Notes: generated from the sequence alone by a model not told the origin. 64,000 nt of DNA from Geomicrobium sp. JCM 19038 (GCF_000698125.1 NZ_BAXA01000003.1:232865-296864); one strand, 5' to 3'. Shown: positions 8,157-18,006, counted from the stretch's first letter. Made by a program: numbers and translations.

Positions 8157-8929
8157 ATGGATGTAATCAACAGCTTACCCGCGTTTTTATTAATTTTTGT
8201 CCGGCTTATCGCTTTATGGCAACGATTCCTGTTTTCTCATACCGAAACGTTCCGTCGTACTTCAAAATTGGGTTGTCGTTCTTTTTTGCACTCATCGTGT
8301 TACTAACAATTGACGTTCCAGATATAAGTCTGGATGGCTCTTACTTTCTTTTAATTATCAAAGAAGTAATGGTTGGACTCTTGCTCGGTCTGATTGCATC
8401 GATGTTATTTTATGCAATACAAGTTGCCGGTGCGTTTATCGATTTGAAGATCGGTTTTCTCGTTGCGAATGTAATTGATCCACAAACAGGAGCACAGTCG
8501 CCATTAACGGGTGGTTTCTTATACGCGTTTGCGATATTGTTCTTACTTGCGAGCAACGGGCATCATTTGCTTTTGGATGGGATGTTTTATAGCTTTTCGT
8601 ACGTACCCATTGAAGTAAGTAGCATTAACATTACGACTTCCTCTGTTCTAGAGACCGCCGTTGAAGCGTTTGTGACGATGTTTTTAATCGCGTTTCTCAT
8701 GTCGTTCCCAATCGTAGGATCATTGTTTCTTGTTGATGTGGCGCTCGGAATGATGTCAAGAGCCGTGCCGCAAATGAACGTTTTTGTCGTCGGTCTACCG
8801 CTTAAGATTATTATCGGTCTACCAATTATGATGATTACGATGCCAGCGTTCTTTTACTTACTACGAAACCTAACCGAAGAAATGGCGATTGCGATGCGAA
8901 CGATGATGCAATTGTTTGGAGGTGCCTAG
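8157..8929 (+). CDS. fliR: flagellar export gate protein FliR (one frame break)
   Basis: The gene starts at ATG 8157, encoding MDVINSLPAFLLIFVRL, and the long frame from 8216 supplies the rest. The TTT at 8213-8215 needs one more T to join the two: LIALWQ then becomes LIAFMATIPVFS, as in other FliR proteins. With that repair it has about 257 residues and at least five membrane spans, including VAGAFIDLKIGFLVANVIDP. FliR closes the FliP5-Q4-R1 export gate. The break is most likely a homopolymer sequencing error, because the remainder is fully conserved. A start at 8216 would remove the first membrane helix. Confidence 0.92.
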
Positions 8930-8930
8930 C

Positions 8931-10022
8931 ATGTTATCAATGGATCTCCAATACTTTTCAGGTGAGAAAACGGAAAAAGCAACACCGAAAAAACGTCAAG
9001 ATACCCGAAAAAAAGGTCAAGTACCTAAAAGTACAGACATTAATACAGCACTCATTTTATTGATCGTTTTTATTTTTTTATTCGTGTATGCTGCGGTTCC
9101 AGCAAAATTCATGCAAGATTTGTTTTATGAAACGTACATCAACTATGCGTCCCTTTCATTTACCGTTGAAGATACGATGGGTATGTTTCAAGGAATTGTG
9201 ATTCAGATGGGCGTTGTCATTCTCCCTATTTTACTCGTCGCAGCGCTTACTGGTGTGGTTGCTAGTATGGTTCAAGTCGGTGTGTTGTTCGCACCAGAAG
9301 TCATCAAACCGAAACTATCAAAGATTAACCCGCTAAAAGGGTTTAAGCGAATCTTCTCGGCAAGGGCGCTCGTTGAACTCGTAAAAGCACTTCTCAAAAT
9401 CATCCTCGTCGGTACGCTAGCTTTCGGGATTTTGTGGATGTTTCGCGATGATCTTTTAATGCTTGGCTTATATGATGTGTTAGACGGATATTATGTTGTG
9501 AGTCTATTGACCGGAATGATCGGTGTTGCTTCTGCGATTTTATTGCTCATTCTTGCAATTCCTGACCTTGTCTATCAACGATTTGATCATGAAAAACAAA
9601 TACGAATGTCAAAGCACGACGTGAAAGATGAGTTCAAGAAAATGGAAGGGGATCCTCTCATCAAAGCAAAACGCCGGCAAAAAGCGCAAGATTTAGCGAT
9701 GCAGCGGATGATGCAAGAAGTTCCTAAAGCAGACGTCGTAATCACGAACCCAACCCATTACGCCGTCGCTTTAAAATATGATGATTCTTCAATGACTGCA
9801 CCGAAAGTAATCGGCAAAGGTGTCGATTACATGGCTTTAAGAATACGAAAGATCGCAACGGATCACGACATAGCGATCGTAGAAAATCGTCCGTTAGCGC
9901 GGGCGTTGTACGATGGAACCGACGTTGATGACGAAGTTCCAGAAGATTTATTTCGAGCGGTTGCTGAAGTACTTGCGTACGTCTACCGTTTAGAAAACGA
10001 GACGAAACAAAGGGGGAACTAG
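8931..10022 (+). CDS. flhB: flagellar export switch protein FlhB
   Basis: ATG 8931 follows GGAGGTGCCTAGC. The 363-residue product begins with LSMDLQYFSGEKTEKATPKK, the conserved FlhB N-terminus. Four membrane spans lie at about residues 30-210. A cytoplasmic domain has the autocleavage site NPTH at about residues 273-276 (VVITNPTHYAVALKY). FlhB cleaves itself there and, with FliK, switches export from rod/hook to filament substrates. The gene is intact and ends 3 bases before flhA. Confidence 0.96.
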   Translation: MLSMDLQYFSGEKTEKATPKKRQDTRKKGQVPKSTDINTALILLIVFIFLFVYAAVPAKFMQDLFYETYINYASLSFTVEDTMGMFQGIVIQMGVVILPILLVAALTGVVASMVQVGVLFAPEVIKPKLSKINPLKGFKRIFSARALVELVKALLKIILVGTLAFGILWMFRDDLLMLGLYDVLDGYYVVSLLTGMIGVASAILLLILAIPDLVYQRFDHEKQIRMSKHDVKDEFKKMEGDPLIKAKRRQKAQDLAMQRMMQEVPKADVVITNPTHYAVALKYDDSSMTAPKVIGKGVDYMALRIRKIATDHDIAIVENRPLARALYDGTDVDDEVPEDLFRAVAEVLAYVYRLENETKQRGN

Positions 10023-10025
10023 CGC

Positions 10026-12055
10026 ATGCGATTCCGTGATTTATTTATACTCATATTCGTAATCTTAATCGTGGCGATGCTTATTATTCCTTTGCCGTCT
10101 CCAATGATTGATGTTCTTATTATCGTCAATATTTCACTTTCTTTAATGATTATTCTTGTGGCAATGAATATGAAAGAGCCACTCGATTTCTCGATCTTCC
10201 CAACGGTGCTACTTTTAGCAACATTATTTCGCGTCGGCATTAGTGTTTCGACGACACGAGCAATCCTCGGTCGTGCGGAAGCTGGTGAAGTCATTGACAC
10301 GTTCGGGAACTTTGTAGTTGGATCGAATCCGCTCGTTGGGTTTGTCGTCTTTTTAATCCTCGTCGTCATTCAGTTCATCGTCATTGTAAAAGGAGCAGAA
10401 CGTGTTTCAGAGGTTGGTGCACGTTTTACCCTTGATGCGATGCCTGGTAAGCAGATGAGTATTGACGCTGACTTAAATGCAGGCATGATTACCGACCAAG
10501 AAGCAAAGAAACGAAGAGAGAAAATCGAAAAAGAAGCGGACTTCTATGGATCGATGGACGGTGCGAGCAAGTTCGTAAAAGGGGATGCGATCGTCGTGAT
10601 CGTGATCGTCCTCATTAACATTATTTTTGGCTTCATTATTGGAATGGCACAAATGGGCATGAGCTTCCAAGAAGCAGCCAGTACATACACATTATTAACT
10701 GTTGGTGATGGGTTAGTGACTCAAATTCCAGCACTTCTCATGCTACCGCAACAGGGATTGTCGTTACGAGAGCAGCTTCTGATGGCACACTCGGTTCAGA
10801 TATTAGTAAGCAAATGCTCGCGTATCCGAAATTGTTATACATTGCAGCAGCTGCAATTTTCTTGCTCGGCGTGTTTACCCCAATTCCAATTCTTTTGACG
10901 ATGCCAATTGCGTTGTTTTTAGGGATTGGCGGCTATGTGCTTGATCGAAAAGCACCGGAAGTCGAAGAAGAGAAGCCGATTGAAGAACCGGAGGAAGAAC
11001 CAACAACACCGAACAATGTCACCGATCTTCTCACGATTGATCCTGTTGAATTTGAGTTCGGTTACGGTCTTATTCCTCTTGCGGACTCCAATCAAGGTGG
11101 AGACTTGTTAGATCGCGTCGTGATGATCAGGCGTCAACTTGCCCTTGAGTTAGGGATGATCGTTCCAGTTATTCGTATTCGGGATAACATTCAATTAAAG
11201 CCAAACGAATACGTCATAAAAATTCGTGGTAATGAAGTGAGTCGAAGTGAATTATTGCTTGATCATTACATGGCGATGAGTCCTGGTGTTGATGATGAGT
11301 CAATTACTGGAATCGAAACCGTAGAACCGGCATTTGGATTAAAAGCGCTTTGGGTCGATGATTTAATGAAAGATGAAGCGGAATTGTCGGGTTACACAGT
11401 CGTTGATCCTCCTTCTGTCGTGTCGACCCACTTAACAGAAGTACTCAAAAACTATGCACATGAGCTTCTAACGAGAGAAGAAACGAAACAGCTCGTTGAA
11501 CATATAAAAGAAACGCATCCAACACTCGTTGAAGAAGTCACACCGAATCCACTAAGTCTAGGTGATGTTCAGAAGGTGTTAAAACATTTGCTTAAAGAAA
11601 AAGTAAGCATCCGTAACTTGCCTGTTATTTTTGAGACGTTGGCGGATTATGGTTCAATGTTTAAAGATCCGCAAATGATGGCGGAATATGCACGTCAGTC
11701 ATTGTCGCGACAAATTACAAAAGCAGTTAAGCCGGTGCAAGGAGGCCCACTGTATGTAGTCACGTTAAGCGGCTCTACTGAAAAAGCGATTGCAGACGCT
11801 TTGCAACAGACAGAACACGGGTCTTACTTGTCACTCACCCCAGACCAGTCACAAAAAATGATGATGTCGATTCAAGAAGAAGTCGTCAAGTTGACGCAAA
11901 TGGGTCAGTCGCCAGTCGTTCTCTGTTCACCGGCAGTTCGAATGCACGTGAAGCAACTTATTGAGCGCTTTATGCCTCACGTACCAGTGTTGTCGTACAA
12001 TGAATTAGAACCTGATTTAGAGATTCAAAGTGTAGGGGTGGTGAATGTCGCGTGA
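10026..12055 (+). CDS. flhA: flagellar export protein FlhA (one frame break)
   Basis: The N-terminal frame (10026 to about 10740) encodes the eight-helix membrane part, including the FHIPEP signature [16 protein letters not shown]. The C-terminal frame (to 12055) encodes the cytoplasmic substrate-docking domain that forms the export nonamer. The frames join at about 10740-10742, where CTCATGCTACC must gain one base to give [19 protein letters not shown]. The repaired length is about 676 residues, normal for FlhA. The truncated frame ending at 10898 translates to non-FlhA sequence after the break. flhF starts 4 bases before its stop. Confidence 0.93.
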
Positions 12056-13101
12056 ACGTAAAGAAATTTCGGGGCAAAACGACTGCTGAAGCAATGAAAA
12101 AAGTGAGGCAGGCCTTTGGGGCAAACGCGGTCATTCTCCATAAAAAACCGTCGAAGAAAAACGGTGGTTTGGTTTGAGGAATGTATCTGAAATTGAAGTC
12201 ATCGCAGCGCTTAGTCTTGAGCCTACGAAACAAGCGGAACAAAAAAAAAGAACGGATCATCGATCAAAGCGTAGACGTCACAAAGCCAATTTTACCGAGT
12301 TCATTTGACCATCACTTGCCTGAAGTCATTATTCAAATGAAGTCATTATTAGAGCGACAAGGGGTCAAAGAACGGCTCGTGAATGTCGTCATTGAAGAAG
12401 CGTTAAAACAGTATTATCAGCAAAGTGAACGTCAAAGCCTTGATGAATTATTAAAGACGAGCTTATCTCCCTTTTTCAATGATCCATTAAATGTCGGTCG
12501 CTTGAAAGAATCATCAAAAATCGCCGTTTTTCTAGGACCTACGGGTGTCGGGAAAACGACGACGATTGCAAAAGTTGCTGCCATGTACAAATTAAAGCAA
12601 AACAAAACCATCGGTTTTATTACGTTAGATACGTATCGAATTGCAGCTGTTGAGCAGTTAATGACGTATAGCAAAATCTTAAACGTTCCGATTGAAGTGG
12701 CGTATAGTGCAGACGATTATAAACAAGCACTTGAGAAGCTTTCGCATGTAGACATTATCTTTGTCGATACGGCAGGAAGAAATTATCTCGTTTCAGACCA
12801 TGTTGCAACATTAGAGGCAATTGTTAAGCAAACGAATGAACACACAGAATACCTCCTTACCTTATCCTTAACGACGAAAGAAACTGATCTTGATCAATTG
12901 TTGGAGCAGTTTCGAGATTTCCCTATTCATCAGCTCGTTTTCACAAAGTTAGATGAAACGAATACGTACGGAAGTTTATTAAATGTAACAAATGAACTAA
13001 ACAAACCGATTGCCTTCATAGGGAATGGACAAGATGTGCCAGAAGACTTAGCGATGTTTGATTTATCAACGATCATAAAGTTCATGCAAAAAGGAAGATG
13101 A
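12052..13101 (+). CDS. flhF: flagellar SRP-type GTPase FlhF (two frame breaks)
   Basis: GTG 12052 starts [20 protein letters not shown], the FlhF B-domain start. Two breaks are needed to reach the GTPase domain. One T is missing in the TTT at 12168-12170, restoring GGFGLRNVSEIEVIAA. The run of nine A at 12241-12249 has the wrong length. The NG GTPase domain is intact: P-loop GPTGVGKTTT near 12535, GFITLDTYRIAAVEQL, DTAGRN and TKLDET. FlhF is a membrane-targeting GTPase that guides basal-body placement. Its normal regulator FlhG, encoded next, lacks its ATPase half here. Length about 350 residues, normal. Confidence 0.9.
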
Positions 13102-13532
13102 ATGTGAGAGATCAAGCGGAGAATTTGCGAAAACAAATGAACGCATTTGTAGACCATGAATCAGCCACTTTTGCAATGATCACGAGTGATGACAATTTTC
13201 ACGAAGGCGTGGATTTGTCATATGATGTTCGTTTTAATGACCGTATTACTGGCGACGAACATTTTGCCGTGCTAGTTATATGTGCCTTTGAACAAGCGCA
13301 TTTATTGCAGCTGTACCGACGAATGAAGCGTTATTGTAATCAGTTGGTGAACGTTTCACAGTATGTGCTCGTCTCAACTGCCAAAGACGAATCGTTACAA
13401 CTTGTACAAAACATCATTGAGACGTCTGAGACGTATTTAAACGTGAATGTTCGTTTTAGTAGATCGTTGCGTGACATCCAAGACATTGAAGATGTGTGTC
13501 ACACATTGATTAAAGAACGGGGTGCCCCATGA
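13098..13532 (+). CDS. short FlhG-like protein lacking the MinD ATPase half
   Basis: 144 residues at the flhG position, overlapping flhF by 4 bases and cheB by 4 bases. Residues 5-14, DQAENLRKQM, match the N-terminal helix of FlhG, which in B. subtilis stimulates FlhF GTPase. A normal FlhG has ~290 residues and a GKGGVGKS P-loop right after this helix; no P-loop or MinD switch motif occurs in any frame of this interval. The rest (HFAVLVICAF, VSQYVLVSTAKDESLQLVQ) has an alternating strand/helix pattern and looks faintly like the C-terminal part of FlhG. I infer an internally deleted, diverged FlhG. An unrelated small protein that acquired the motif cannot be excluded. Confidence 0.6.
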   Translation: MNVRDQAENLRKQMNAFVDHESATFAMITSDDNFHEGVDLSYDVRFNDRITGDEHFAVLVICAFEQAHLLQLYRRMKRYCNQLVNVSQYVLVSTAKDESLQLVQNIIETSETYLNVNVRFSRSLRDIQDIEDVCHTLIKERGAP

Positions 13533-14584
13533 TTTCTATACTCGTCGTAGATGATTCTGCTTTTATGCGCAAGTGGATGAGTGATGCGATCAATCAGCAA
13601 GAAGATTTGCAAGTCGTTGCGATTGCCAAAAATGGCAAACAAGCGATTGAATTGATCACTAAAGGTACGATTTCTGTTGATGTGATTACGATGGACGTTG
13701 AGATGCCAGTAATTGATGGTTTAGAAGCAGTAGAAGTCATTATGAAACAAAACCCGACACCAATTATTATGGTGAGTACGTTAACCCGTCAAGGTGCGAC
13801 TGAGACAATTCGTGCATTAACGCTCGGTGCGTTTGATTTCGTGCAAAAGCCATCAGGGGCCATCTCCTTAAATATGGAGCTCGTTGAAGAAGAGCTGTTT
13901 ACGAAGATTCGCTTAGCGAAACAAGCGAACGTACAAAGCACAGATTCTGAGAGAGTTCGACCAAACGCAAGTGTAAGCGATGAGATCAACCGCTCAGCGA
14001 CAAAAAAAGTCATTGCAATTGGTGCTTCAACAGGGGGACCAAGGGTGTTGCAACACGTACTAGAGCGACTGCCTCCACTTGATGTTCCCATTTTCATTGT
14101 TCAACACATGCCAAAAACTTTTACGGAGACGTTCGCTCAGCGACTCGACCGGATTTGTAAGATGCCAGTAAAAGAAGCGACAGACGGTGAGCGTGTGAAG
14201 AACGGTGTCGTCTATGTTGCTCCAGGAGACCGGCATATGCTCATAAAAGAACTGAAGTCAGGTACTAAAACAATTGAACTACGAGTCGACTCGCCTTTTG
14301 GGCGCGACATTCATCAACCGTCAGTTAATAGTCTATTTTACTCGTTAGCAACGATTGAGAAGACAAATGTCTTGGCTGTCGTGTTGACAGGAATGGGTAA
14401 CGATGGAATGAACGGGTTGACGTTATTAAAGAAAGAACAAGAGGTTATGGTCATTGCTGAATCAAAGCAATCAGCGGTCGTTTATGGAATGCCAAAAGCA
14501 GTCATTGATACAGGTCTTGCAGATTATGTCGTTCCTGCAAAGCAAATGGCTACTGAAATGCTAAAAGCGCTTCGGATTTTATAG
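13529..14584 (+). CDS. cheB: chemotaxis methylesterase/glutamine deamidase CheB
   Basis: 351 residues. The N-terminal receiver domain has D9, D10 and phospho-acceptor D56 (ITMDVEMP). A linker spans about residues 125-155, followed by the methylesterase domain with its catalytic triad: S167 in GASTGG, H193 in VQHMP and D292 in GMGNDG. CheB-P removes receptor methyl groups to adapt the sensory system. It is coupled to the upstream gene by an ATGA overlap. In B. subtilis the next genes are cheA, cheW and cheC; here they are missing and cheD follows after about 100 bases. Confidence 0.95.
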   Translation: MISILVVDDSAFMRKWMSDAINQQEDLQVVAIAKNGKQAIELITKGTISVDVITMDVEMPVIDGLEAVEVIMKQNPTPIIMVSTLTRQGATETIRALTLGAFDFVQKPSGAISLNMELVEEELFTKIRLAKQANVQSTDSERVRPNASVSDEINRSATKKVIAIGASTGGPRVLQHVLERLPPLDVPIFIVQHMPKTFTETFAQRLDRICKMPVKEATDGERVKNGVVYVAPGDRHMLIKELKSGTKTIELRVDSPFGRDIHQPSVNSLFYSLATIEKTNVLAVVLTGMGNDGMNGLTLLKKEQEVMVIAESKQSAVVYGMPKAVIDTGLADYVVPAKQMATEMLKALRIL

Positions 14585-14632
14585 GACTTTACTCTTTTTT
14601 CTGTTCGTTTTTTCCTAAATAAAGTATGTTCG

Positions 14633-14641
14633 TGGTACAAT
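14633..14641 (+). promoter_or_regulatory. candidate extended -10 promoter for cheD-sigD
   Basis: TGGTACAAT at 14633-14641 fits an extended -10 (TG-n-TACAAT). No good -35 is seen at 17-18 bases upstream, and the A+T-rich spacer between cheB and cheD (14585-14685) has no terminator hairpin. It lies where cheA-cheW-cheC would be in the standard operon. Confidence 0.4.
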
Positions 14642-14685
14642 GGACTTAATTATTTTAACTTAAGCGACGAATGGGTGGTCGAGTC

Positions 14686-15198
14686 ATGAGGGTAGAGCAA
14701 CCGCGGATGTTGAGTGCTGGAATGGGTGAAGTAGTGATGGGGTTTAATGAGGACGTTCTTCACGTTTCGAGCCTAGGTTCTTGTGTCGCAGTCTGTTTGT
14801 ATAGCAATAAGAAGAACATCGCGTTACTCGGTCATGTCGTTTTACCCGAATATAAAAGTCGTGGACAAGAACCAAGCTTGTCAAAGCCTGTCAAATATGC
14901 TGATATCGCTATTCCATATATGGTTCGTATACTTACAAGTCGCTACAACGTACCCTTATCCGATTGTCGAGCAAAAATCGTTGGTGGTGCGCAAATGTTC
15001 GCGGTCCTTCGTGATGTTGAAGATCGGCTGCAAATTGGAATGCGTAACGTTGCTGTTATTAAGAAAATGTTAGTTGATTTAGGAATTGAACTCGTAGCTG
15101 AAGAAACTGGTGGAACAACCGGGCGGACCGTTCGATTCCATGCGACGACAAAACAACTAACCATTCGCACGAAAGGCGATCAATTAACAACTTATTAA
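14686..15198 (+). CDS. cheD: chemoreceptor glutamine deamidase CheD
   Basis: ATG 14686 is preferred over ATG 14671, because only the former has a GGGTGG-like site upstream. The product has 170 residues. The catalytic pair is Cys33 (SLGSCVAV) and His50 (GHVVLP), with the GGAQMF and GRTVRFH segments conserved. CheD deamidates receptor glutamines, and in Bacillus it also works as a partner that increases CheC phosphatase activity. cheC is absent from this locus, so that partner is either elsewhere or lost. sigD follows after 19 bases. Confidence 0.93.
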   Translation: MRVEQPRMLSAGMGEVVMGFNEDVLHVSSLGSCVAVCLYSNKKNIALLGHVVLPEYKSRGQEPSLSKPVKYADIAIPYMVRILTSRYNVPLSDCRAKIVGGAQMFAVLRDVEDRLQIGMRNVAVIKKMLVDLGIELVAEETGGTTGRTVRFHATTKQLTIRTKGDQLTTY

Positions 15199-15217
15199 AA
15201 AGAGTGGGAGGAGAACA

Positions 15218-15985
15218 ATGGCTAAGGAACGGTTAGAAGAAGCGTGGAAACAATGGATTACGAGTCGTGACAAAGACGCTGCAAACCAACTCATTCAAGC
15301 ATACCTTCCTTTAGTAGACTACCACGTTCACCGAATCCTCATTGCATTGCCGAAAAATATGGAACGTGACGAGTTACGTTCACACGGTTTAATGGGGCTT
15401 TATGATGCATTGCAAAAGTTTGATCACGAACGAGAATTGAAATTTGATACGTATGCGTCGTTCCGTGTTCGTGGTGCCATTATTGACAGTTTACGTAAAG
15501 AAGATTGGTTACCTCGTTCGACGAGAGAGAAAATGAAACGCATCGAAGAAGCAACAGAGCATTTAGAACAACGTCTAGGTCGCCACGTAAGTGAAGTTGA
15601 AGTGGCACTTGAACTTGGTTTATCGAGTGATGAAGTTCTAAAAACAACGATGGATGGTTATATCGCTAACTTCTTATCCATTGACCAAGAGACAAAGCCA
15701 GAGAATGATTATGAAGACGCTTTTCAGACGATCTTAAAAGATGAAAATAACGAAATTCCACATGAGAAACTTGAGAAGAAACTCGTGTACGAGCAATTGC
15801 AAGAGCGTATTTCCTTACTTAATGAAAACGAAAAACTCGTGATCTCTCTTTTTTATTTCGAAGAACTTACCTTAACTGAAATCGGTAAAACATTGCGTCT
15901 GTCAACGTCAAGAATTTCTCAGATTCACTCAAAAGCGCTCTTTAGATTAAGAACTGCATTTAAGAAAAGCACAGCTGTGTACTAA
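15218..15985 (+). CDS. sigD: RNA polymerase sigma factor SigD (FliA type)
   Basis: 255 residues with the layout of a flagellar sigma-28 factor. Region 2 has the core-binding DELRSHGLMGLYDALQKFD and the -10 recognition segment FDTYASFRVRGAIIDSLR. Region 3 follows, and region 4 has a helix-turn-helix (LTLTEIGKTLRLSTSRISQIH). SigD drives late flagellar, chemotaxis and autolysin genes. A GGGAGGAG site precedes ATG 15218. This is the end of the fla/che operon: a strong terminator overlaps its stop codon. Confidence 0.96.
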   Translation: MAKERLEEAWKQWITSRDKDAANQLIQAYLPLVDYHVHRILIALPKNMERDELRSHGLMGLYDALQKFDHERELKFDTYASFRVRGAIIDSLRKEDWLPRSTREKMKRIEEATEHLEQRLGRHVSEVEVALELGLSSDEVLKTTMDGYIANFLSIDQETKPENDYEDAFQTILKDENNEIPHEKLEKKLVYEQLQERISLLNENEKLVISLFYFEELTLTEIGKTLRLSTSRISQIHSKALFRLRTAFKKSTAVY

Positions 15986-16007
15986 TCATTCGTACACAGC
16001 AGTTTTT
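15974..16007 (+). terminator. fla/che operon terminator after sigD
   Basis: GCTGTGTAC (15974-15982) pairs perfectly with GTACACAGC (15992-16000), followed by five T. The 5' arm lies in the last sigD codons and the TAA is in the loop. Confidence 0.85.
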
Positions 16008-16049
16008 ACATAAAATAATGTGTTAGAGATTCGATTGGGGGGAGAGAAA

Positions 16050-17423
16050 ATGAAGCCTGAAGACTGTTTACGTTTGCAAATGAGCGATGATCAGATGACA
16101 GCGAGTTGCTACAAAACCGCAACAATCAATGAACAAACAACGTTCACACGATCTGAAATACTGTTATTTTTAGAAAAGTCAAACATAAATTTCGGCGTAA
16201 AAGAAGATGTACTACAAAAGCTGACGGAACAGCCAAGACTTGTTTCATTTCCTCTAGTTCTTGCACAAGGAACAAAGCCGACGAAGGGGGAAGCGGCCTA
16301 TTTACTACCCGTCGAACAACAACAAGGTGATCAAATCGATGAACGTTTACCAAAAAACCTTCGCAATGTAACAGTGATCCCGATGGCTGTTCAAGGTGAA
16401 ATGATCGGTAAAAAGGTCGCGGCAACCAGAGGGGCAGAAGGAAAAACTGTAACTGGACGAGTGTTACCAGGAATGGTAGGACATGACTTTGTCTTAAGAA
16501 ATGGCAAAAATACGACCGTACAAGACAATAAAATCATTGCTAGTGTAAGCGGGCAAATGAGTATAGAAGGCAAACGAATTCACGTTTTTCCAGTCTACGA
16601 AGTAAACGGTGACTTATCTCTTGAAACCGGCAACATTTCGTTTAATGGCAATGTTGTCATTCGTGGTTCTGTTCCTGCAGGATATGAAATTAAAGCAGAC
16701 GGAGACGTCCGAGTGACAGGGATTGTTGAAGGGGCAACGATTCAAGCGGGTGGTTCTGTATATATTGGTAAAGGCATTGCAGCGCAGGGAAAAGGCTCAG
16801 TAACCGCAGAATATGATGTCCAATGTGAGTACATTAATCAAGGCGTTGTTACGGCTGGGAACAACATTATGGTTACCCAAAGCATCATTCATAGTCGAGT
16901 GGATGCAGGTCACTCGCTTTTTTGCTACAAAGGGCGGGGAAATGTGATTGGCGGTAAATGTTCAGCAGGAAGGCATATTCACGTCCGTGAGTCTGGAAAC
17001 CAACTCAACACACCGACGAGTCTGTATATAGGATTATCAGAACAACGGCTTACTAAAGAAATTCAATCAAAAGAAATGATTAAAACGGGCAAATCGGAAT
17101 TAGCGAAATTGCAAAAGTTAAAAACCGCCCTTTCTGCGAAGGAATTGAAGCAAGGAAGCTTAGATGTGAAGGATCGTGTGTTGCTTTTAAGAATTCGAAG
17201 CTCCATTGAAGACTGGTTAACGAAGATCTATCTTGCTCACGATAAAGTTAATGAGATTGAAGAACAAGATCACGTTTATAGCGATTCTGTCAGAATTGTC
17301 GTCGACAAACTAACACATATGAACACAGTCGCTCATTTCGGGAAGTATCGACGCTCAGTTACGAAAGACCGTAAATCAGTAACGTTTCGACTACATGACG
17401 GTGAAATTGTTATCCAAACATGA
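16050..17423 (+). CDS. FapA-family (DUF342) polymerising bactofilin-like protein
   Basis: Start ATG 16050 follows GGGGGGAGAG; an in-frame ATG 30 bases upstream lacks a ribosome site. The 457-residue protein has a variable N-terminal third. A glycine/valine-rich beta-helix region covers about residues 155-310, with repeats such as VNGDLSLETGNISFNGNVVIRGSV and VRVTGIVEGATIQAGG split over successive turns. A helical tail follows. This is the FapA/DUF342 fold. The homologue at the same place in B. subtilis relatives is uncharacterised, and proposed roles are membrane-associated scaffolding. It overlaps the swrB-like gene's upstream region and probably shares its mRNA. Confidence 0.75.
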   Translation: MKPEDCLRLQMSDDQMTASCYKTATINEQTTFTRSEILLFLEKSNINFGVKEDVLQKLTEQPRLVSFPLVLAQGTKPTKGEAAYLLPVEQQQGDQIDERLPKNLRNVTVIPMAVQGEMIGKKVAATRGAEGKTVTGRVLPGMVGHDFVLRNGKNTTVQDNKIIASVSGQMSIEGKRIHVFPVYEVNGDLSLETGNISFNGNVVIRGSVPAGYEIKADGDVRVTGIVEGATIQAGGSVYIGKGIAAQGKGSVTAEYDVQCEYINQGVVTAGNNIMVTQSIIHSRVDAGHSLFCYKGRGNVIGGKCSAGRHIHVRESGNQLNTPTSLYIGLSEQRLTKEIQSKEMIKTGKSELAKLQKLKTALSAKELKQGSLDVKDRVLLLRIRSSIEDWLTKIYLAHDKVNEIEEQDHVYSDSVRIVVDKLTHMNTVAHFGKYRRSVTKDRKSVTFRLHDGEIVIQT

Positions 17424-17452
17424 TAGGATCGATGCACGAGGGGAGCGAGACA

Positions 17453-17851
17453 ATGTCTACTTTTGTCGTTGTCAGCCTTTTTCTTCATCTTATTACAATT
17501 GCGGTTATCATCTATCTTGTGTACACGAAACCTAAAGGACACACCCGTGAAGATGTGGATGAAATTGAACAATTGCTCATCCGTTATACGAATAAGATGA
17601 AAGAAGACAACAAACACGTTTTAAGAGTGATTCAGAACAAACCTTCATTTGAAGAAGTGCTACAAGAAGTCACGCCAAACTATGACAAACAGCCTGAGGA
17701 AGGCGTTATTAGTGACTCAAAAGAAGCTAAAATAGTACAGTTGGCGAATGAAGGTTATAAAGCTGAATACATTGCCAAACAATTAGAAATGGGGACAGGA
17801 GAAGTGCAACTTCTTCTTAAACTTCAGCAAAACGACAAAATTTCTCAATGA
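17453..17851 (+). CDS. SwrB-like membrane-anchored protein
   Basis: ATG 17453 is chosen for the GAGGGGAGCGAGA ribosome site; an in-frame start at 17420 has none. The 132 residues begin with one membrane helix (about 3-22) followed by a charged cytoplasmic region. The C-terminus has a predicted helix-turn-helix-like segment, [26 protein letters not shown], at about residues 98-123. This arrangement and the position just before rpsB match swrB (ylxL) of B. subtilis, which activates the FliP-dependent export apparatus. Sequence similarity outside the C-terminal motif is low, so orthology is inferred mainly from position. Confidence 0.65.
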   Translation: MSTFVVVSLFLHLITIAVIIYLVYTKPKGHTREDVDEIEQLLIRYTNKMKEDNKHVLRVIQNKPSFEEVLQEVTPNYDKQPEEGVISDSKEAKIVQLANEGYKAEYIAKQLEMGTGEVQLLLKLQQNDKISQ

Positions 17852-17866
17852 TTCTTCATAACACCC

Positions 17867-17896
17867 TTGCTCTTCTTCTTAAAGATGTGGTATATT
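17867..17896 (+). promoter_or_regulatory. rpsB promoter
   Basis: TTGCTC at 17867-17872 and TATATT at 17891-17896 with an 18-base spacer. Transcription would start near 17903, giving a ~100-base leader before rpsB. Confidence 0.65.
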
Positions 17897-17903
17897 TACT
17901 GAC

Positions 17904-18000
17904 GGTGTTAATACACACGCTTGCGGATTCAAACTTCGGTGCCCTAAGGCGGTCAGGTTTGAAGATGATGCAATGCGGAGGAAAAAACCGAAGGAGGAAA
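17904..18000 (+). promoter_or_regulatory. structured rpsB mRNA leader, probable S2 autoregulatory RNA
   Basis: The leader folds around TTCAAAC (17928-17934) pairing with GTTTGAA (17957-17963), and an outer CGCTTGC (17918-17924) pairing with GCAATGCG (17970-17977). Bacillota rpsB genes carry a conserved leader of this kind, proposed to bind S2. The assignment is by position and helices only; a covariance-model scan would decide. Confidence 0.5.
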
Positions 18001-18006
18001 TACATC

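Noticed and set aside
17848..18006. N-terminal extension of S2
   Set aside because: The extra codons run through the promoter and leader; the conserved protein starts at 18007 behind a strong Shine-Dalgarno.
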